From NCBI GenBank assembly GCA_030433275.1, contig JAUILK010000030.1, forward strand, positions 1 to 42,564: a stretch of DNA of 42,564 nucleotides. Reading direction: 5' to 3'. Under the pieces are notes generated by a model. The model was not told where the DNA came from. It did no database searches and worked only from the letters and a program-made list of their open reading frames with translations. Shown here piece by piece: positions 24,930 to 35,386 of the stretch (within the stretch, counting starts at the first letter, position 1; each line of letters opens with the position of its first letter). The translations under genes were made by a program, and so were the position numbers. Origin of the DNA: Gammaproteobacteria bacterium. Its GTDB lineage: Bacteria > Pseudomonadota > Gammaproteobacteria > Nitrococcales > Nitrococcaceae.

Positions 24930-25076
24930 CGCGGGCTAAGCGAACCCCGACGCGCGTCCACTATGGGTTTAGCACAGATAAACCCCAGAAAAGGCCCCTC
25001 CTTAGCTTTCTACAAGAGACGCTGTTTGTCTACGCCGATAGTGGTACGCTGGCCTGAGTCCCACAATTGGCCTGAT

Positions 25077-28000
25077 TCAATCGAGTTCGTCGTTTATATC
25101 AGATACCCGCCTTACTCTTGACAGCTCATGTTTCACATTTTTAGTCGTCTTGCCAGTATCTTCTACCAGCGGGGGTGCCGTTGGATCTTCATCATCAACC
25201 TCCTTTCTCTCAGACTTTCTTCGTCTGCGCTGCGCTTTCTCAAGTCCCTCCTGTTGTTCTAACGAGTCCTGCGCGCGGCGGCGCTTCCTGCGGCCGCTGC
25301 GGTGTCTCCCCCCTTGTGGCAAATTATCGGTCTTAGGAGTTTCGGGTAATGAGGATTTTCTACTAGTCGGCCGGGGCGGCGAAGACGCAGATGGTTTGGC
25401 CGGTGCCCCCACTTTGGCTTTTATATTTATTCCCCCGACTGCAAAACCTAGGGTAAATGCGTCTATTAAAAGATCTGACGTTGTCTCTGCGAACGATTCA
25501 GTGCTAGAGGTAATGGCGGCTTCATTTCCACTCTCTAAACTTGCTGCAAGCGCTTTATCCACCTCGCTTGAAGCTGACCATTTCTCAAAAAAACCTGCTA
25601 TGGAATTAAAGGTTTGTGTCGCAATGTTTCTCTCCAAGTAATCTCCAATAGGATCCTGGAAAGTTTGCTTGGCGTTGGCCACAGGATCAAAATTCCGAAT
25701 CGCATCTACCGCAGATTTAACGCGAGTAGTGACGGTCCGTTTTATGCCTCTTCCAGCTGCCTCCAAAAGATCGCCACCCCGCGCTTCAGGTTCACCGGCA
25801 GAATTAATTTCTGCAAGCGCAATATTGACGGTTTCTAGTTCGTAAAGTAGCGCCTCTCTTTGCATAGGGTCAGTAGTTCTACCCAAGTCAATCAGTATAG
25901 CGAGCTGATTCGCCAGCAGATCGGTACCCAGTTCGTTTTGCGATTGACTACCGGAAGGATCGCGCTTCCCGATTGGATTGTCCTGTACGTACTTGTATCG
26001 GTTCACCCCGTCCCCCAACCCAATAGGATCCGCCGCCGTCCACCTCCCCAGCCACGGCGCATAGTACCTCGCACCGTGGTAGTACAAACTCGTTTCTTCG
26101 TCCCGTTCCTTCCCTGTGTACCGGTAGCGCTTGGGGCTGACTTCGACCTCGCTGCGGACGGCGTGGTAGGCCGTGGTGCCGTACGGATGGTATTCCTCGT
26201 AAGTGATTTCTTGGCCATTGGCGTCCAACTCCAACATCGCCGAATCGAGATGATTCGTGTACTGGTAGCGCTGGCGGGGAGTGGGTCCAGGAATCTCAAA
26301 GCCTTCATTGCGCGTTAGGGTCTCCACGAGCGCGATGCGTTTCGTCTCGTCCATGACATGCAGCGTCTGGCGCTCGGTGCGCGGTGCCCCGTTCACGCGC
26401 CGGCGGAATATTTCATAGCCGCCCAGATAAATCCGCTCATCGACTGTGCTGCCCAGGTGCTCATGAACCTTGCGCACGCGTTGGCCCGCGGCATCGTAGG
26501 TAAAGAAAACCTGTCCGGCGCCCTGGAGATCACAGCGCTGCATCTGGTCATCGACGTCCCAGGCGATCTCCGGGAGATGCGGCATTTGGATCATGTTGCC
26601 GTGTGCATCATGATCAAAACCGGGGGAAGTCGTCGCTAGCAAGCGATTGCTATCGGATGCGTAGGCATAGGGCGCCGTCCAGCTGCCGTTGCTTGCCGTG
26701 TGTATCATCCGCAGGATGTTTCCAACGGCGTCGTATTCATAGCGCTCGCTGTAGTTGCGCACCGCCTGGACATCGTTCGGGTGGGGCGTCTGAACGGGCG
26801 GGCTTTGGCTGTGATCCCGCGGCACGGTGGCATTCTGCCCGCTGTGCTCACGGCCTTCTGCGAGAACGAGCTGATAAAGCGCGTCGTATTCGTAGCGCGA
26901 GCGTGGCAAGACCTCCTGGTTATCATTGAACCTCCGTTCCTGCGCATCGTCCCGGATCTCGGTGATGTTGCCGACGGGATCGTACGTGTAGTGCAGATCC
27001 TGCAGCGGGCGGTTGTCGGACGATCGGGTGGTCAGCAGGCGTACGAGTCGGAAGGTGAAGTCATCGTATGTGTAGCGTGTGGTCACGCCGTTTCCATGCG
27101 AAACCAGGATCCGCTGCCCGCGGGCGTTGTAGTCAATGTTGTTGACGAAGGCGGTCTGGCCTTGGGCATCGCGAAGGCGTACGGCAATCGCCTCGAGGAG
27201 GTTTGCCTCGTTGTAGCTCGGTCGTGTTTCACTGCCATCTGGGGTCGTGAGGCTGATCGGCCGGTTCAATGCGTCGTAGGCCATTCGATGAGAGAAGGGT
27301 TCGTCTTCGTCTTCGAGATGCGACAGCGCAGTCGTCTCGAACTGCGCCAGGTCGTTCAGATCGGCGAGTGGTGCCCAGTCCACTCGTTCCCGGAATTCCA
27401 CGGCCAGCCGGCGGGTCTTCTCCTTGAGATTCCCTTTGAAATCGAAGCGCTCATTCGTGAGCAAGCCCGCTCCATCGGCTTGCAGGTACATACGTCCGCG
27501 GAGATTCCGCGCCTCGTGCTCCTGGTGAATCTCGCCGTAGGCCTTCCGCTCGAGCAGGATGTCCGGTCCTGTGCTAGTTGCTTGAACGAAACGGTGGGTC
27601 GGGCGGCGAAGCGCATCGTAGACAAGACGGAATTGGTGATCGCGGCTGTCCCAGACGCGAATGGGGTTACCCCCCACATCGGCTAATGTCCACCGCGTGC
27701 CGGAGTCCATGCTGTGTTTGCGAATGTTGCGCCCGGCAATATCGAAGACATTGCTTTCGACCTGATTCTCGCGGGCGTCGGTAATCACCAGCGGATTGCC
27801 TTCGATGTCCAGCGTCACCTTCGTGGGCACCTGCCCGCGCTCGGCATTGTCAGCCACGGTGAGAAAGGTTCGCCCGAGCGTATCGAGGTGGGCGATGGCC
27901 GGGGTTCGGGCGTGCTGTGCAGCAAGGTAGGCCGCCCGCTGATCGGGATCGGATGGCGGGCTCCCGCCTGGATCAGGTGCGCCGCGATCCGTATACCAGC

Positions 28001-31000
28001 GGCTGTCCAGCACCGTGTCGTTCTGATCCCACGTTTGCTGTCGCCAGGGGTCGAAGATCACTTGCGTGAAGCTCCCGTCGGGCAGCTCCGTGCGGATGAG
28101 ACGGCTCAAGGGATCGTAGTGCAGCACCGGCGTGACGCCGCGCTCGACCAGGGCCGCTTCGGATTCCATGCGATGGGTGCCGCTGAAGAACGGCTCGTAC
28201 TGCTTGATGGGATTGCCCTTGTTGTTGTAGACCGTGCGCCCGGTGCCTGCCCACCGTCGCTCCAAGATCGGGGCGGTTCGATCGTCCAAGTCGAGCGGCC
28301 CCGGCTCGGCTTGCACCTTGGTTTGGACCTCGCGTGCCAGCCCGTCCGAGTAGAGAAAGCTGAGCTGGAGCCGGCTCTGCTCACCCCGCGGCAGCTCGTT
28401 GACGTGCGTCTCTCGCGCTATGGTCGCGGCCACGACCGGCTGCCCGGTCTCGTTGCCATCCTCGTCCACCTGACGGCTGCGGCGGTATCGGTCGAGGTCA
28501 TAGACAAGCCGCGTGGTGGCGGTGCCGAGCAGCGAGGGCGCAGTCTGTGCGGGGTCGTCGGTATCCGTGGTGAACTCTTTTATGGTTGCTTCCTCGAGAT
28601 CTGCGAGAAAGCCGTCCAACGAATCGCCCGATTCTCCGACACTGCCGGTGACTTTTCCCATCACCGCCGTGCCGACGACCATGCCGAGGGCATCGAACGC
28701 CGCGCGCGTGTGATTGTCATTCGGATCGATCACCTCTCCCGGCTGAAGCACCCGGTAATCGACAGTGGCCTGCACGACGTTGCCTACCGGGTCCTCCGTG
28801 CGAACGGGAATGAGGGCGTGCGTGTCGTAGGCAATGCGGGTGGCGTTTCCAAAGGGATCTTGGATGCGGATCGGCACAAAAAAGCGGTTGCCGTCGAAGG
28901 CCTGCTTGCCCGACGGAATCCACCAATACTCTGGCTGATCCGGCTCGCGGTGATAGGCCCCATCATTGACCGCATTGAGCATGGCCTCCGTGACCCGCCC
29001 TTCATAGGCTTGCTCCACCAGGGCCTCCGTAAAGGCCGCCGTGTAGCTCTCATAGGGAAGGCCCAGGGCTTCGATCTCGCCCAGCGGAAGACGGTGCGCA
29101 AGATCGCCGGGCGGGTCGAGAAGCTCGGGCTCTGCGTCCTGGCGGAAATAGCTTCGGCTCCATTCGATGAGCCGTTTTTGAGTACCGGATGCCTCTGTTG
29201 GACGAGGCTCTTCATAGGGCAGAAAGCTATTTGGATCGGCGATGACTTCGGCGAAGGCCGCCCGATCGAGCCAGCCAAATGGCGTATCCGTCCACGCCCA
29301 CGAAATTCCGGTGACCTCGTAGGTGCGGCTTTGAAATGGAACCCCGATGAAGTGGAAGTTTTCCTCCTCGGGCCTGTTGATGAAATCCGTCTTGGTGTAG
29401 GTGATCTGAAGTGCCCCTTGCTCGTCGAATGCCGGGTTCCGACGGGGATAGCCGATGGCGACGCTGTCGGTGATGTTGCAGTGCTCATCGACCCCGAGCG
29501 TAATCTGGTGGGTTACGCGGGGATCATTCGGCTGCCGCTCGTACTGAAAGGCCAGGGCTTCCCGAGGGTGGGAGTAGAAGACAGCGTAGGGGTTGCCGCC
29601 CATTGGCTGCAGCAGCTTTAGCTCGTAGTTGCGTTCCGAGACGGTGTAGGGATGGGGCGCGGCGGGGTCCTCGTCTACGGCATAGACTTCCTGGCGCAGC
29701 AGCTGGCCCTTCAATGCTCGGGCGGCCTGGCGCATTTCCTCTGCGGTGAGCCCGGCCGGCAGCACGGTGTCTTCCAAGAACGGGGGCGTGTGCGGAGGAA
29801 CCGGCCCGTCTGCCGGAAGCTCGAACTGGGGATCGTCGCGCCAATACTCCGCGGTGAGCTGCCGGGAGAGTGATGGGCCTTGGGCGTACGCACCAGTATG
29901 AAACCAGGTTTTTGTGTAGACCGGTGGCTGATGGAACGCCTCTTCTTCCGCATTGGCGGGTGCTTCGGGAAAGAGCCCTCTACCCCGGAAGGGCGGAAAC
30001 TCCTCGGTATCCCACTGCTCGACCATGGCAAAGCCACGGAACTCTCGCTCGACCCCGTCGAAGAAGCCATGGTGGTAGCGGTAGAGGCTCACGAATTTGG
30101 TCTGTTGAATCCAATCACGGATCTCGACGCGCTCCACGACCTGCACCGGGAATGGGAGGCGGGTCAGCCACGCTCGGCCACGGGCGCGATCCTCCAGATA
30201 ATGCCGCGTCGATGGAGCGTACTGCAGCCGCGTCTCCGCGCCCAAGTTGTTGCGAATTGAGGTGAGAAGATGCGGCTTGCCGGTGCCCGGCTGCTGCGAT
30301 GAGCTCCCCATGAGATCGATATAGCGCACGGGCTGGTGCGTATCGCCGGCCAGCGGTGAGGACCAGACAAGACAGGCGGTTCCATTGCCGAGAATATCCG
30401 CCACCGAGACATTGGAGAGGCTATCCACCGGGGGGAGCTGGTCGATTGTCTGTGGGGCTCCCCAACTGTTTCCTGCTTGATTGGCCCACAGAGTGGCGGT
30501 CTCGCGGCCGAGATAAATCAGGTCGGTCGTGCCTGAGCCATCGACGTCGGCAAGCCGGATCCGTTTCGGGTCGAACAGCTCGGGATGGTCGAAGACCGGC
30601 GCGTGATCCATGGTGATCTTTGCGCCGAACCGGCCATAACCCGTATTCGGCCAGTAGCAGACTTCGCCATTGCGGATGCGCAGGATGTCATTGAGCCCGT
30701 CGCCGGACATGTCCGCCACGAAGATGGTCTCGGTTCGGTCCGCCAATACGACAGCGGGGCCTCGCTCTTCCTCGAGCACCTTCCGCACGGTCTGGGCCGG
30801 GCCAAAGCCGTCCTCGGCCTGCAAGGGGTGCCAGGTGAACACCTCCTGCTCCGTTACCAGGATGTCGGCGTGGCCGTCACCGGTTAAATCGACGAACTTG
30901 AGGTTAGGGTCCTGCCATGCCACGTTGGGCACGGCCTGGAAGGCGCGAAACGACTGCCAGTCGCCTTCCGGAGTGCGCTCATAAAAGCCCGGAAGCGGAT

Positions 31001-32606
31001 CCCCGAACTGCGCCACATCGAGCGCACCGTCCCCCGCCAAATCGAGCAGCTGCCAGCCCCTCTGGAGCAGCGTCGCGGTGCCGGGCTGAGCGGCAATGAC
31101 CTGCTTGGGCGCAAATCGCGCGGTGCCGATCGCGGCCGTCTCGGGAGGGGCGGGTGGATGGGCTGCCTCGCCGTTGGGTGAGCCATCGGATGAAAATGTC
31201 GCGTTGCCTAAGCCGCGCTTGTAGAGCCAGGCGCCGCCTTGCTCCGTCAGCATCCCCGAGAGTCCTTCGCCATTCAGATCCACGAGCTGATAGCCTGGGC
31301 CGCCGAGCCCAGCCGGGAGGTTCTCCAAGCTCTCGGGATCGATCTCCTGAATCTCCTGATGGAGCTCCGCCCTTGAATAGGTGAACTCCACAGGGGGCAT
31401 CGCCTTTCGGCGGTAGCTCGCGTCGCTCTCTTGCACATAGCCCGCGTGAGTAATGGAGAGGAGGCGCGACAGGACGGGGTTCTCGTCAAATTCCAAGTCC
31501 GTGGAGCGGACGAGATAGGGCTCACGGCTCAGCTCGCTGATGTGATGGAACATCAGCACCCGTCGACAGAGCCGATAGGTCCGGATGTCAAAGCCGGCAC
31601 GATACATTGAAAACGGATCCTGGCGGACCGGCCACGGTTGGACCTCCTCTGGTGTGGGAAGTGCTGCGTCATGCTCGCCATAATCGAAGACAACCTCAAA
31701 GAGCCAGCGCTCCGGCCGAGACCCAGCAACGTTGTTGCTATCGTTGCCGTAGAAAATCCGTTTGAGATAGCGGTTTGCGAAGGGGGTCGGCGTACGGAGT
31801 CGGTTGCGCTCGTGGGGATGGGTCGAGTCCACTCCGGTGAGGTCTTCTTCCTTGTACTGATAGCGGATGAGGTTGCCCTTCGCATCGGCCGTTTCATCCA
31901 GCAGCCAGCTGAATATGCGGGAGCGATCCGCCGGATCGGCAATGCGACTGTCAGGGGTACGGCCGTAGACACTGTGGATATTCTCTTTGGAGATCGACCG
32001 CCAGTGCACATCGTCGGTGCCACGATGGGTCCAGCGTTCAATGCGCGCCAGAAGACCTTCTATCCGCGGGCGATAGCGATCGACCGTATAGAGCTCACCG
32101 CCCTCCTCGCGTTCAAAGCGGTCCCGCCGCCAGGTCGTGCCGTTCTGCTCGAGTCTGAGCGTAGGGACGAGATCTTCGGCCCCTGAGAGCAGAAAAACAT
32201 CCGAGTCATCCTCATCCCGGTACTGAGGGAGACCCTTGTCGGTCTTTCGTGTGATCGAAGGCACGGAGAGGCTCCAGCCCAGACCGAAGGGCCCGTTTCC
32301 CGCCCCGGAGTTGTAGGAGAGGCTTAGCTCCGGTCCGAAACCTCCACGGCCGGGGCTGGTGGCAATAGGAACTGTGAAGGATCCGGTGCCGGTGGCTGCA
32401 TTGACGTTGAACTTCTCGCCAATGCCTCGAATGGCGCCCCCGCCTTTTGGCAGCGTGATCGCCGGCGGCGATACGAGGTGCCCTGAATCCGGAGGCTTTT
32501 CACCGTTCCCCGGCCTTGCCCGCCCTTCGCTTGCCTTGTTCTCCGGCGGTGAGTGCGGCGCGCGGATGGAACGCATCCCCTGGCCATCTTTACTCTCATT
32601 TTTCAT
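25077..32606 (-). CDS. Tc toxin TcB-TcC fusion with variable C-terminal cargo
   Basis: A 2509-residue protein from ATG 32606 (MKNESKDGQG, after GGGGGCGG); the frame is open back to 32909, but that part has no homology. In order: SpvB domain (about 50-330, with LPKGGGAIRGIGEKF and FGPELSLSYNSGAGNGPFGL), a run of FG-GAP/VCBS-type repeats (about 430-735, such as LLDLAGDGALDV and FVDLTGDGHADILV), TcdB middle domains, many RHS YD-type repeats, and the RHS core ending DPIGLGDGVNRYKYVQDNP ... DPSG at residue 2219. TcB and TcC form a hollow shell that encloses the toxic C-terminus for delivery through TcA. Residues 2220-2509 are the hypervariable cargo: helical, then a hydrophobic segment, then two Arg/Lys clusters. 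It matches no toxin I know, and its DNA is visibly AT-richer. Confidence 0.93.
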   Translation of the reverse strand: MKNESKDGQGMRSIRAPHSPPENKASEGRARPGNGEKPPDSGHLVSPPAITLPKGGGAIRGIGEKFNVNAATGTGSFTVPIATSPGRGGFGPELSLSYNSGAGNGPFGLGWSLSVPSITRKTDKGLPQYRDEDDSDVFLLSGAEDLVPTLRLEQNGTTWRRDRFEREEGGELYTVDRYRPRIEGLLARIERWTHRGTDDVHWRSISKENIHSVYGRTPDSRIADPADRSRIFSWLLDETADAKGNLIRYQYKEEDLTGVDSTHPHERNRLRTPTPFANRYLKRIFYGNDSNNVAGSRPERWLFEVVFDYGEHDAALPTPEEVQPWPVRQDPFSMYRAGFDIRTYRLCRRVLMFHHISELSREPYLVRSTDLEFDENPVLSRLLSITHAGYVQESDASYRRKAMPPVEFTYSRAELHQEIQEIDPESLENLPAGLGGPGYQLVDLNGEGLSGMLTEQGGAWLYKRGLGNATFSSDGSPNGEAAHPPAPPETAAIGTARFAPKQVIAAQPGTATLLQRGWQLLDLAGDGALDVAQFGDPLPGFYERTPEGDWQSFRAFQAVPNVAWQDPNLKFVDLTGDGHADILVTEQEVFTWHPLQAEDGFGPAQTVRKVLEEERGPAVVLADRTETIFVADMSGDGLNDILRIRNGEVCYWPNTGYGRFGAKITMDHAPVFDHPELFDPKRIRLADVDGSGTTDLIYLGRETATLWANQAGNSWGAPQTIDQLPPVDSLSNVSVADILGNGTACLVWSSPLAGDTHQPVRYIDLMGSSSQQPGTGKPHLLTSIRNNLGAETRLQYAPSTRHYLEDRARGRAWLTRLPFPVQVVERVEIRDWIQQTKFVSLYRYHHGFFDGVEREFRGFAMVEQWDTEEFPPFRGRGLFPEAPANAEEEAFHQPPVYTKTWFHTGAYAQGPSLSRQLTAEYWRDDPQFELPADGPVPPHTPPFLEDTVLPAGLTAEEMRQAARALKGQLLRQEVYAVDEDPAAPHPYTVSERNYELKLLQPMGGNPYAVFYSHPREALAFQYERQPNDPRVTHQITLGVDEHCNITDSVAIGYPRRNPAFDEQGALQITYTKTDFINRPEEENFHFIGVPFQSRTYEVTGISWAWTDTPFGWLDRAAFAEVIADPNSFLPYEEPRPTEASGTQKRLIEWSRSYFRQDAEPELLDPPGDLAHRLPLGEIEALGLPYESYTAAFTEALVEQAYEGRVTEAMLNAVNDGAYHREPDQPEYWWIPSGKQAFDGNRFFVPIRIQDPFGNATRIAYDTHALIPVRTEDPVGNVVQATVDYRVLQPGEVIDPNDNHTRAAFDALGMVVGTAVMGKVTGSVGESGDSLDGFLADLEEATIKEFTTDTDDPAQTAPSLLGTATTRLVYDLDRYRRSRQVDEDGNETGQPVVAATIARETHVNELPRGEQSRLQLSFLYSDGLAREVQTKVQAEPGPLDLDDRTAPILERRWAGTGRTVYNNKGNPIKQYEPFFSGTHRMESEAALVERGVTPVLHYDPLSRLIRTELPDGSFTQVIFDPWRQQTWDQNDTVLDSRWYTDRGAPDPGGSPPSDPDQRAAYLAAQHARTPAIAHLDTLGRTFLTVADNAERGQVPTKVTLDIEGNPLVITDARENQVESNVFDIAGRNIRKHSMDSGTRWTLADVGGNPIRVWDSRDHQFRLVYDALRRPTHRFVQATSTGPDILLERKAYGEIHQEHEARNLRGRMYLQADGAGLLTNERFDFKGNLKEKTRRLAVEFRERVDWAPLADLNDLAQFETTALSHLEDEDEPFSHRMAYDALNRPISLTTPDGSETRPSYNEANLLEAIAVRLRDAQGQTAFVNNIDYNARGQRILVSHGNGVTTRYTYDDFTFRLVRLLTTRSSDNRPLQDLHYTYDPVGNITEIRDDAQERRFNDNQEVLPRSRYEYDALYQLVLAEGREHSGQNATVPRDHSQSPPVQTPHPNDVQAVRNYSERYEYDAVGNILRMIHTASNGSWTAPYAYASDSNRLLATTSPGFDHDAHGNMIQMPHLPEIAWDVDDQMQRCDLQGAGQVFFTYDAAGQRVRKVHEHLGSTVDERIYLGGYEIFRRRVNGAPRTERQTLHVMDETKRIALVETLTRNEGFEIPGPTPRQRYQYTNHLDSAMLELDANGQEITYEEYHPYGTTAYHAVRSEVEVSPKRYRYTGKERDEETSLYYHGARYYAPWLGRWTAADPIGLGDGVNRYKYVQDNPIGKRDPSGSQSQNELGTDLLANQLAILIDLGRTTDPMQREALLYELETVNIALAEINSAGEPEARGGDLLEAAGRGIKRTVTTRVKSAVDAIRNFDPVANAKQTFQDPIGDYLERNIATQTFNSIAGFFEKWSASSEVDKALAASLESGNEAAITSSTESFAETTSDLLIDAFTLGFAVGGINIKAKVGAPAKPSASSPPRPTSRKSSLPETPKTDNLPQGGRHRSGRRKRRRAQDSLEQQEGLEKAQRRRRKSERKEVDDEDPTAPPLVEDTGKTTKNVKHELSRVRRVSDINDELD

Positions 32607-33034
32607 GAACGACCGCCCCCATGTATCGGCCAGAGGCCCGATGCGGCACGAATAAAAAAGAGTATAGCGGCTCGATGCGCGACTACATGGGGTCTTCGGG
32701 TGCAGGCTGAGCTGGCTGCTCTGCTCGCCGGCATGGCACGCGAGCTCGACGAGGAAAGGAGCCGGCCGCCGAGCTAGGCAAGCAGTTGCGCTGGCTCCTG
32801 CGCAGGTGGCACAAGTATCTTGACGGGCCGCCATGCGCCGGAAAACGCAAGCGGCCATACACAGCGGGTCGCGACTTGAGAAAAAAAGATCGTGAGCGGG
32901 GCGCGTCACGGCGCCGGGTGACGAGCAGCGAATTAGGCGGGTGCACGGGGTGACGCAGCGGTATCGGCCCCGTTTGGCTAAACTTCATCTCACTGACCGT
33001 GCGTTCCGTACGCCAGCCATAGCGTCGCCGACCG
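32607..33034. other. Divergent intergenic region between TcB-TcC and the pentapeptide gene
   Basis: No gene recognised. On the minus strand a TATACT at 32661-32666 lies about 55 bases before the TcB start and could be a -10 box, but no good -35 pairs with it. The stretch also shows no similarity to the long leader repeat found in front of TcA and hydrolase B, so the TcB-TcC gene is probably driven separately. Confidence 0.4.
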
Positions 33035-34873
33035 ATGCGTAACGAGAACAAGCCCGCGAGACGGGCAGTCCAGGAAGAAACCGCCAGCAAGGACGTAGAT
33101 ACTCTTCGTGCGGCAGCCGACAAGTCGGCCAAGCACGTTCGCACGGTCTATGTCTTTTTGCTGCTGTTCGGCTTTTATATTGCCGTTATCGTCTTCTCGA
33201 CGACCGACGAGCAGCTCCTTAAGGAGAGTCCGGTCACGTTGCCGCTGCTGGATGTCCAGTTGCCCCTGGTCGGTTTCTACGCGGTGATCCCCTGGCTGTT
33301 CGTGCTCCTCCATGCGAACTTCCTGACGCAGCTCTATCTGCTCTCATGCAAGTTAGCGCATCTGGGCCGTGCTATGGCGGACTTGCCGGACGTACGCCAA
33401 CGGTTTCAACGGGATCTCCTGTTCCCCTTTCTCTTGAGCCACGTGCTCATCGGCCGCCATCACCCGTGGGGCATGCGCGCGGTGTTCGCCGTCGCTGCGT
33501 GGATCACCACAGCACTGTTCCCCCTGTTGCTGTTGTTGTCGCTGCAGATCCGTTTTGTGCCCTACCACGATTATGCAGTGACCGTCAGCCACCAGGCTGC
33601 GGTCATCGTCCAAGTAGGGCTGCTATGGGCTGCATGGGCCGGGGCACGGGGCTGGACCTCCCCGGTGAGGTTATGGCGTGCTCTTTGGGCGGCCCCAACG
33701 CGTCTGCGCTTGAGCAGGCGCCAGCAAACTGCTGGAGCGGCCAACCGCAGACGCGGAAGCCTCTCAAGAGTCGGCTTTCTGAAAGAAGGCGCGGTGTGGC
33801 TCGGAGTCTCGCCCTTCGTCTGGTTCCGTCGGCGGTGGGTTGGTCTAATCGCCGCTGCGGCTGGGCCGTGCTGACGATTATGGTGCTGGCCGCTACGTTG
33901 CTGGCCGTGCCGCCCGGCTGGGGAATCGAGACGTTAAGCGAGCGTTTTGCTCCGCTTGAGGTAACGTTTGCCTTTATTGACCATGGCAGAGACGGTGCCA
34001 CCGGTGAGCTCTCTTTGTCAACGGCGCTGCGAGGAGCCTCAATGGAGACTTATCGCGACGGTGTGTCGTTGCGAAACCTCTTCCTGAAGGAGGGCCGGCC
34101 CCTCGTTAGGAGAGAACCCCCACCCGATATCGTTGCCACATACCTGGCGGCTGCGAATGCGGCCGATCAGGCCACTAGAAAACAAGCTGTGGAACAGGCG
34201 TGGCAAGAGCAAACCCAAGGGCTCGATTTAAGGCGCCGCGACCTCCGTGAAGCCTTTATGAGCGACGTCCGGCTATTCGCAGTCAACCTCCAGCGGGCCC
34301 AGCTGCAGGGCGCGGACCTTGAGGAAGCCCGGCTATATGGGGGGCTTCCCCCCCATTTTTTCTCTCCCGAACTTGGATCTCGCTGATGTAAGAGGGGCGC
34401 AGAATACGCGGACCGGCAAGGCGCTCCGGAAACGGTTCAAAGAACTCACCGCTCCAGGGCATCCGCTAGCCACTGCTCCAGAAAAAGTACGAAAACACGT
34501 GCTTCGAAGTCTGGTCCGTGCCGAAAAGGCTGCATTTAAGGACTTAACGGCTGCGCTGGATCATCCGCCCTCGGCAAAAGATGTCCTACACGACGCCGAA
34601 GGTCTATTCCGCGACTGGCCGGCTCCGCCCGATATCGCGGACTATCAGGACAAGCTCGCCAAATTCCTAGCCAAGCTGGCCTGTACCGGACCGGCCGTAG
34701 CGGAAGGCATAGCCAACCGTGCCAAGGAACAACATTTCCTGGCCAAAACTCTCTTGGAGCAGCCGTGCGAGCCTGTCGAGGCTTTGCCTGCGAAACTGCG
34801 CCGACAGTTGGAAAAACTTGCGGATCGGGAAAACGCGCCGAGCGCCAAGAACGTTACGGCGGGTGATAGGTGA
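33035..34873 (+). pseudogene. Pentapeptide-repeat membrane protein, broken by two frameshifts
   Basis: One gene is spread over two frames. Residues 1-265 (33035 to about 33860) carry a basic N-terminus and several membrane segments (VYVFLLLFGFYIAVIVF, then VGFYAVIPWLFVLLHANFL, then AAWITTALFPLLLLLSLQI). The text then continues in a second frame (AVLTIMVLAATLLAVPPGWG ... to pentapeptide-type LDLRRRDLREA, LQRAQLQGADLEEARLYG). It returns to the first frame after a GGGGGG/CCCCCCC run near 34340-34351 (LPNLDLADVRGAQ). The shifts are -1 near 33860 and +1 at the C7 run. Members of this family are integral membrane proteins with a cytoplasmic pentapeptide tail; the function is unknown. Either the gene is dead or the shifts are sequencing errors. 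Confidence 0.7.
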
Positions 34874-35163
34874 ATATAGAACCCTACACCCACGTAACAA
34901 GGCGCGTGTCCGGGAAAGTGACGCCCTCGAAGCAGCGCGGAACAGATCATTGCGAATGCTTCAGCGGCGGGCAGCAAACCGAGCGTCAGCACAGGTGCCG
35001 AATAGCGCGCTGGGTGTTTCAGTTCTATCCTAACTCTTTATGGCGGTTGAAAGCCGTAGGCGCGTTGGGAAAATCGTGTCTGAAATCGTGTCTAACTGGA
35101 GCCCAAACTACCCAAAAACACCCCTAAAATTAGACACGATCACCATATAAGTAATTGATTTAT
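34874..35163. other. Intergenic stretch before tRNA-Ser with repeated motifs
   Basis: No credible gene. It holds the direct repeat AAATCGTGTCT at 35071-35081 and 35083-35093 (the second continues to give ATCGTGTCTAA at 35085-35095). The inverse TTAGACACGAT lies at 35130-35140. Such motifs next to a tRNA 3' end resemble integrase arm-binding sites. Confidence 0.45.
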
Positions 35164-35251
<88 letters not shown>

Positions 35252-35386
35252 GAATAGCTCTATCTTGTCGGTTTCGAGAAACATCTTGCCGTGTTACAGG
35301 CAGAACGCACGCCAAACGTGCTCACTACCCCAGCTTCGCAGCAAGCAAAGTATCTCAGAAGATGCCCCGATTCAACCGATTCTCGG

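Noticed and set aside
24764..25076. Immunity gene for the TcB-TcC cargo
   Set aside because: The space downstream of the cargo holds REPs and the RAYT gene but no intact small gene, and Tc cargoes aimed at other organisms need not have one.
27714..29621. 635-codon plus-strand frame inside TcB-TcC
   Set aside because: A long shadow frame that arises from the GC-rich RHS repeats; it lacks homology and lies wholly within the coding gene.
33346..34386. 346-codon frame as a separate gene
   Set aside because: Its first half is the complement in frame of the membrane gene, and its second half is the shifted continuation of that gene. It is described as one broken gene instead.
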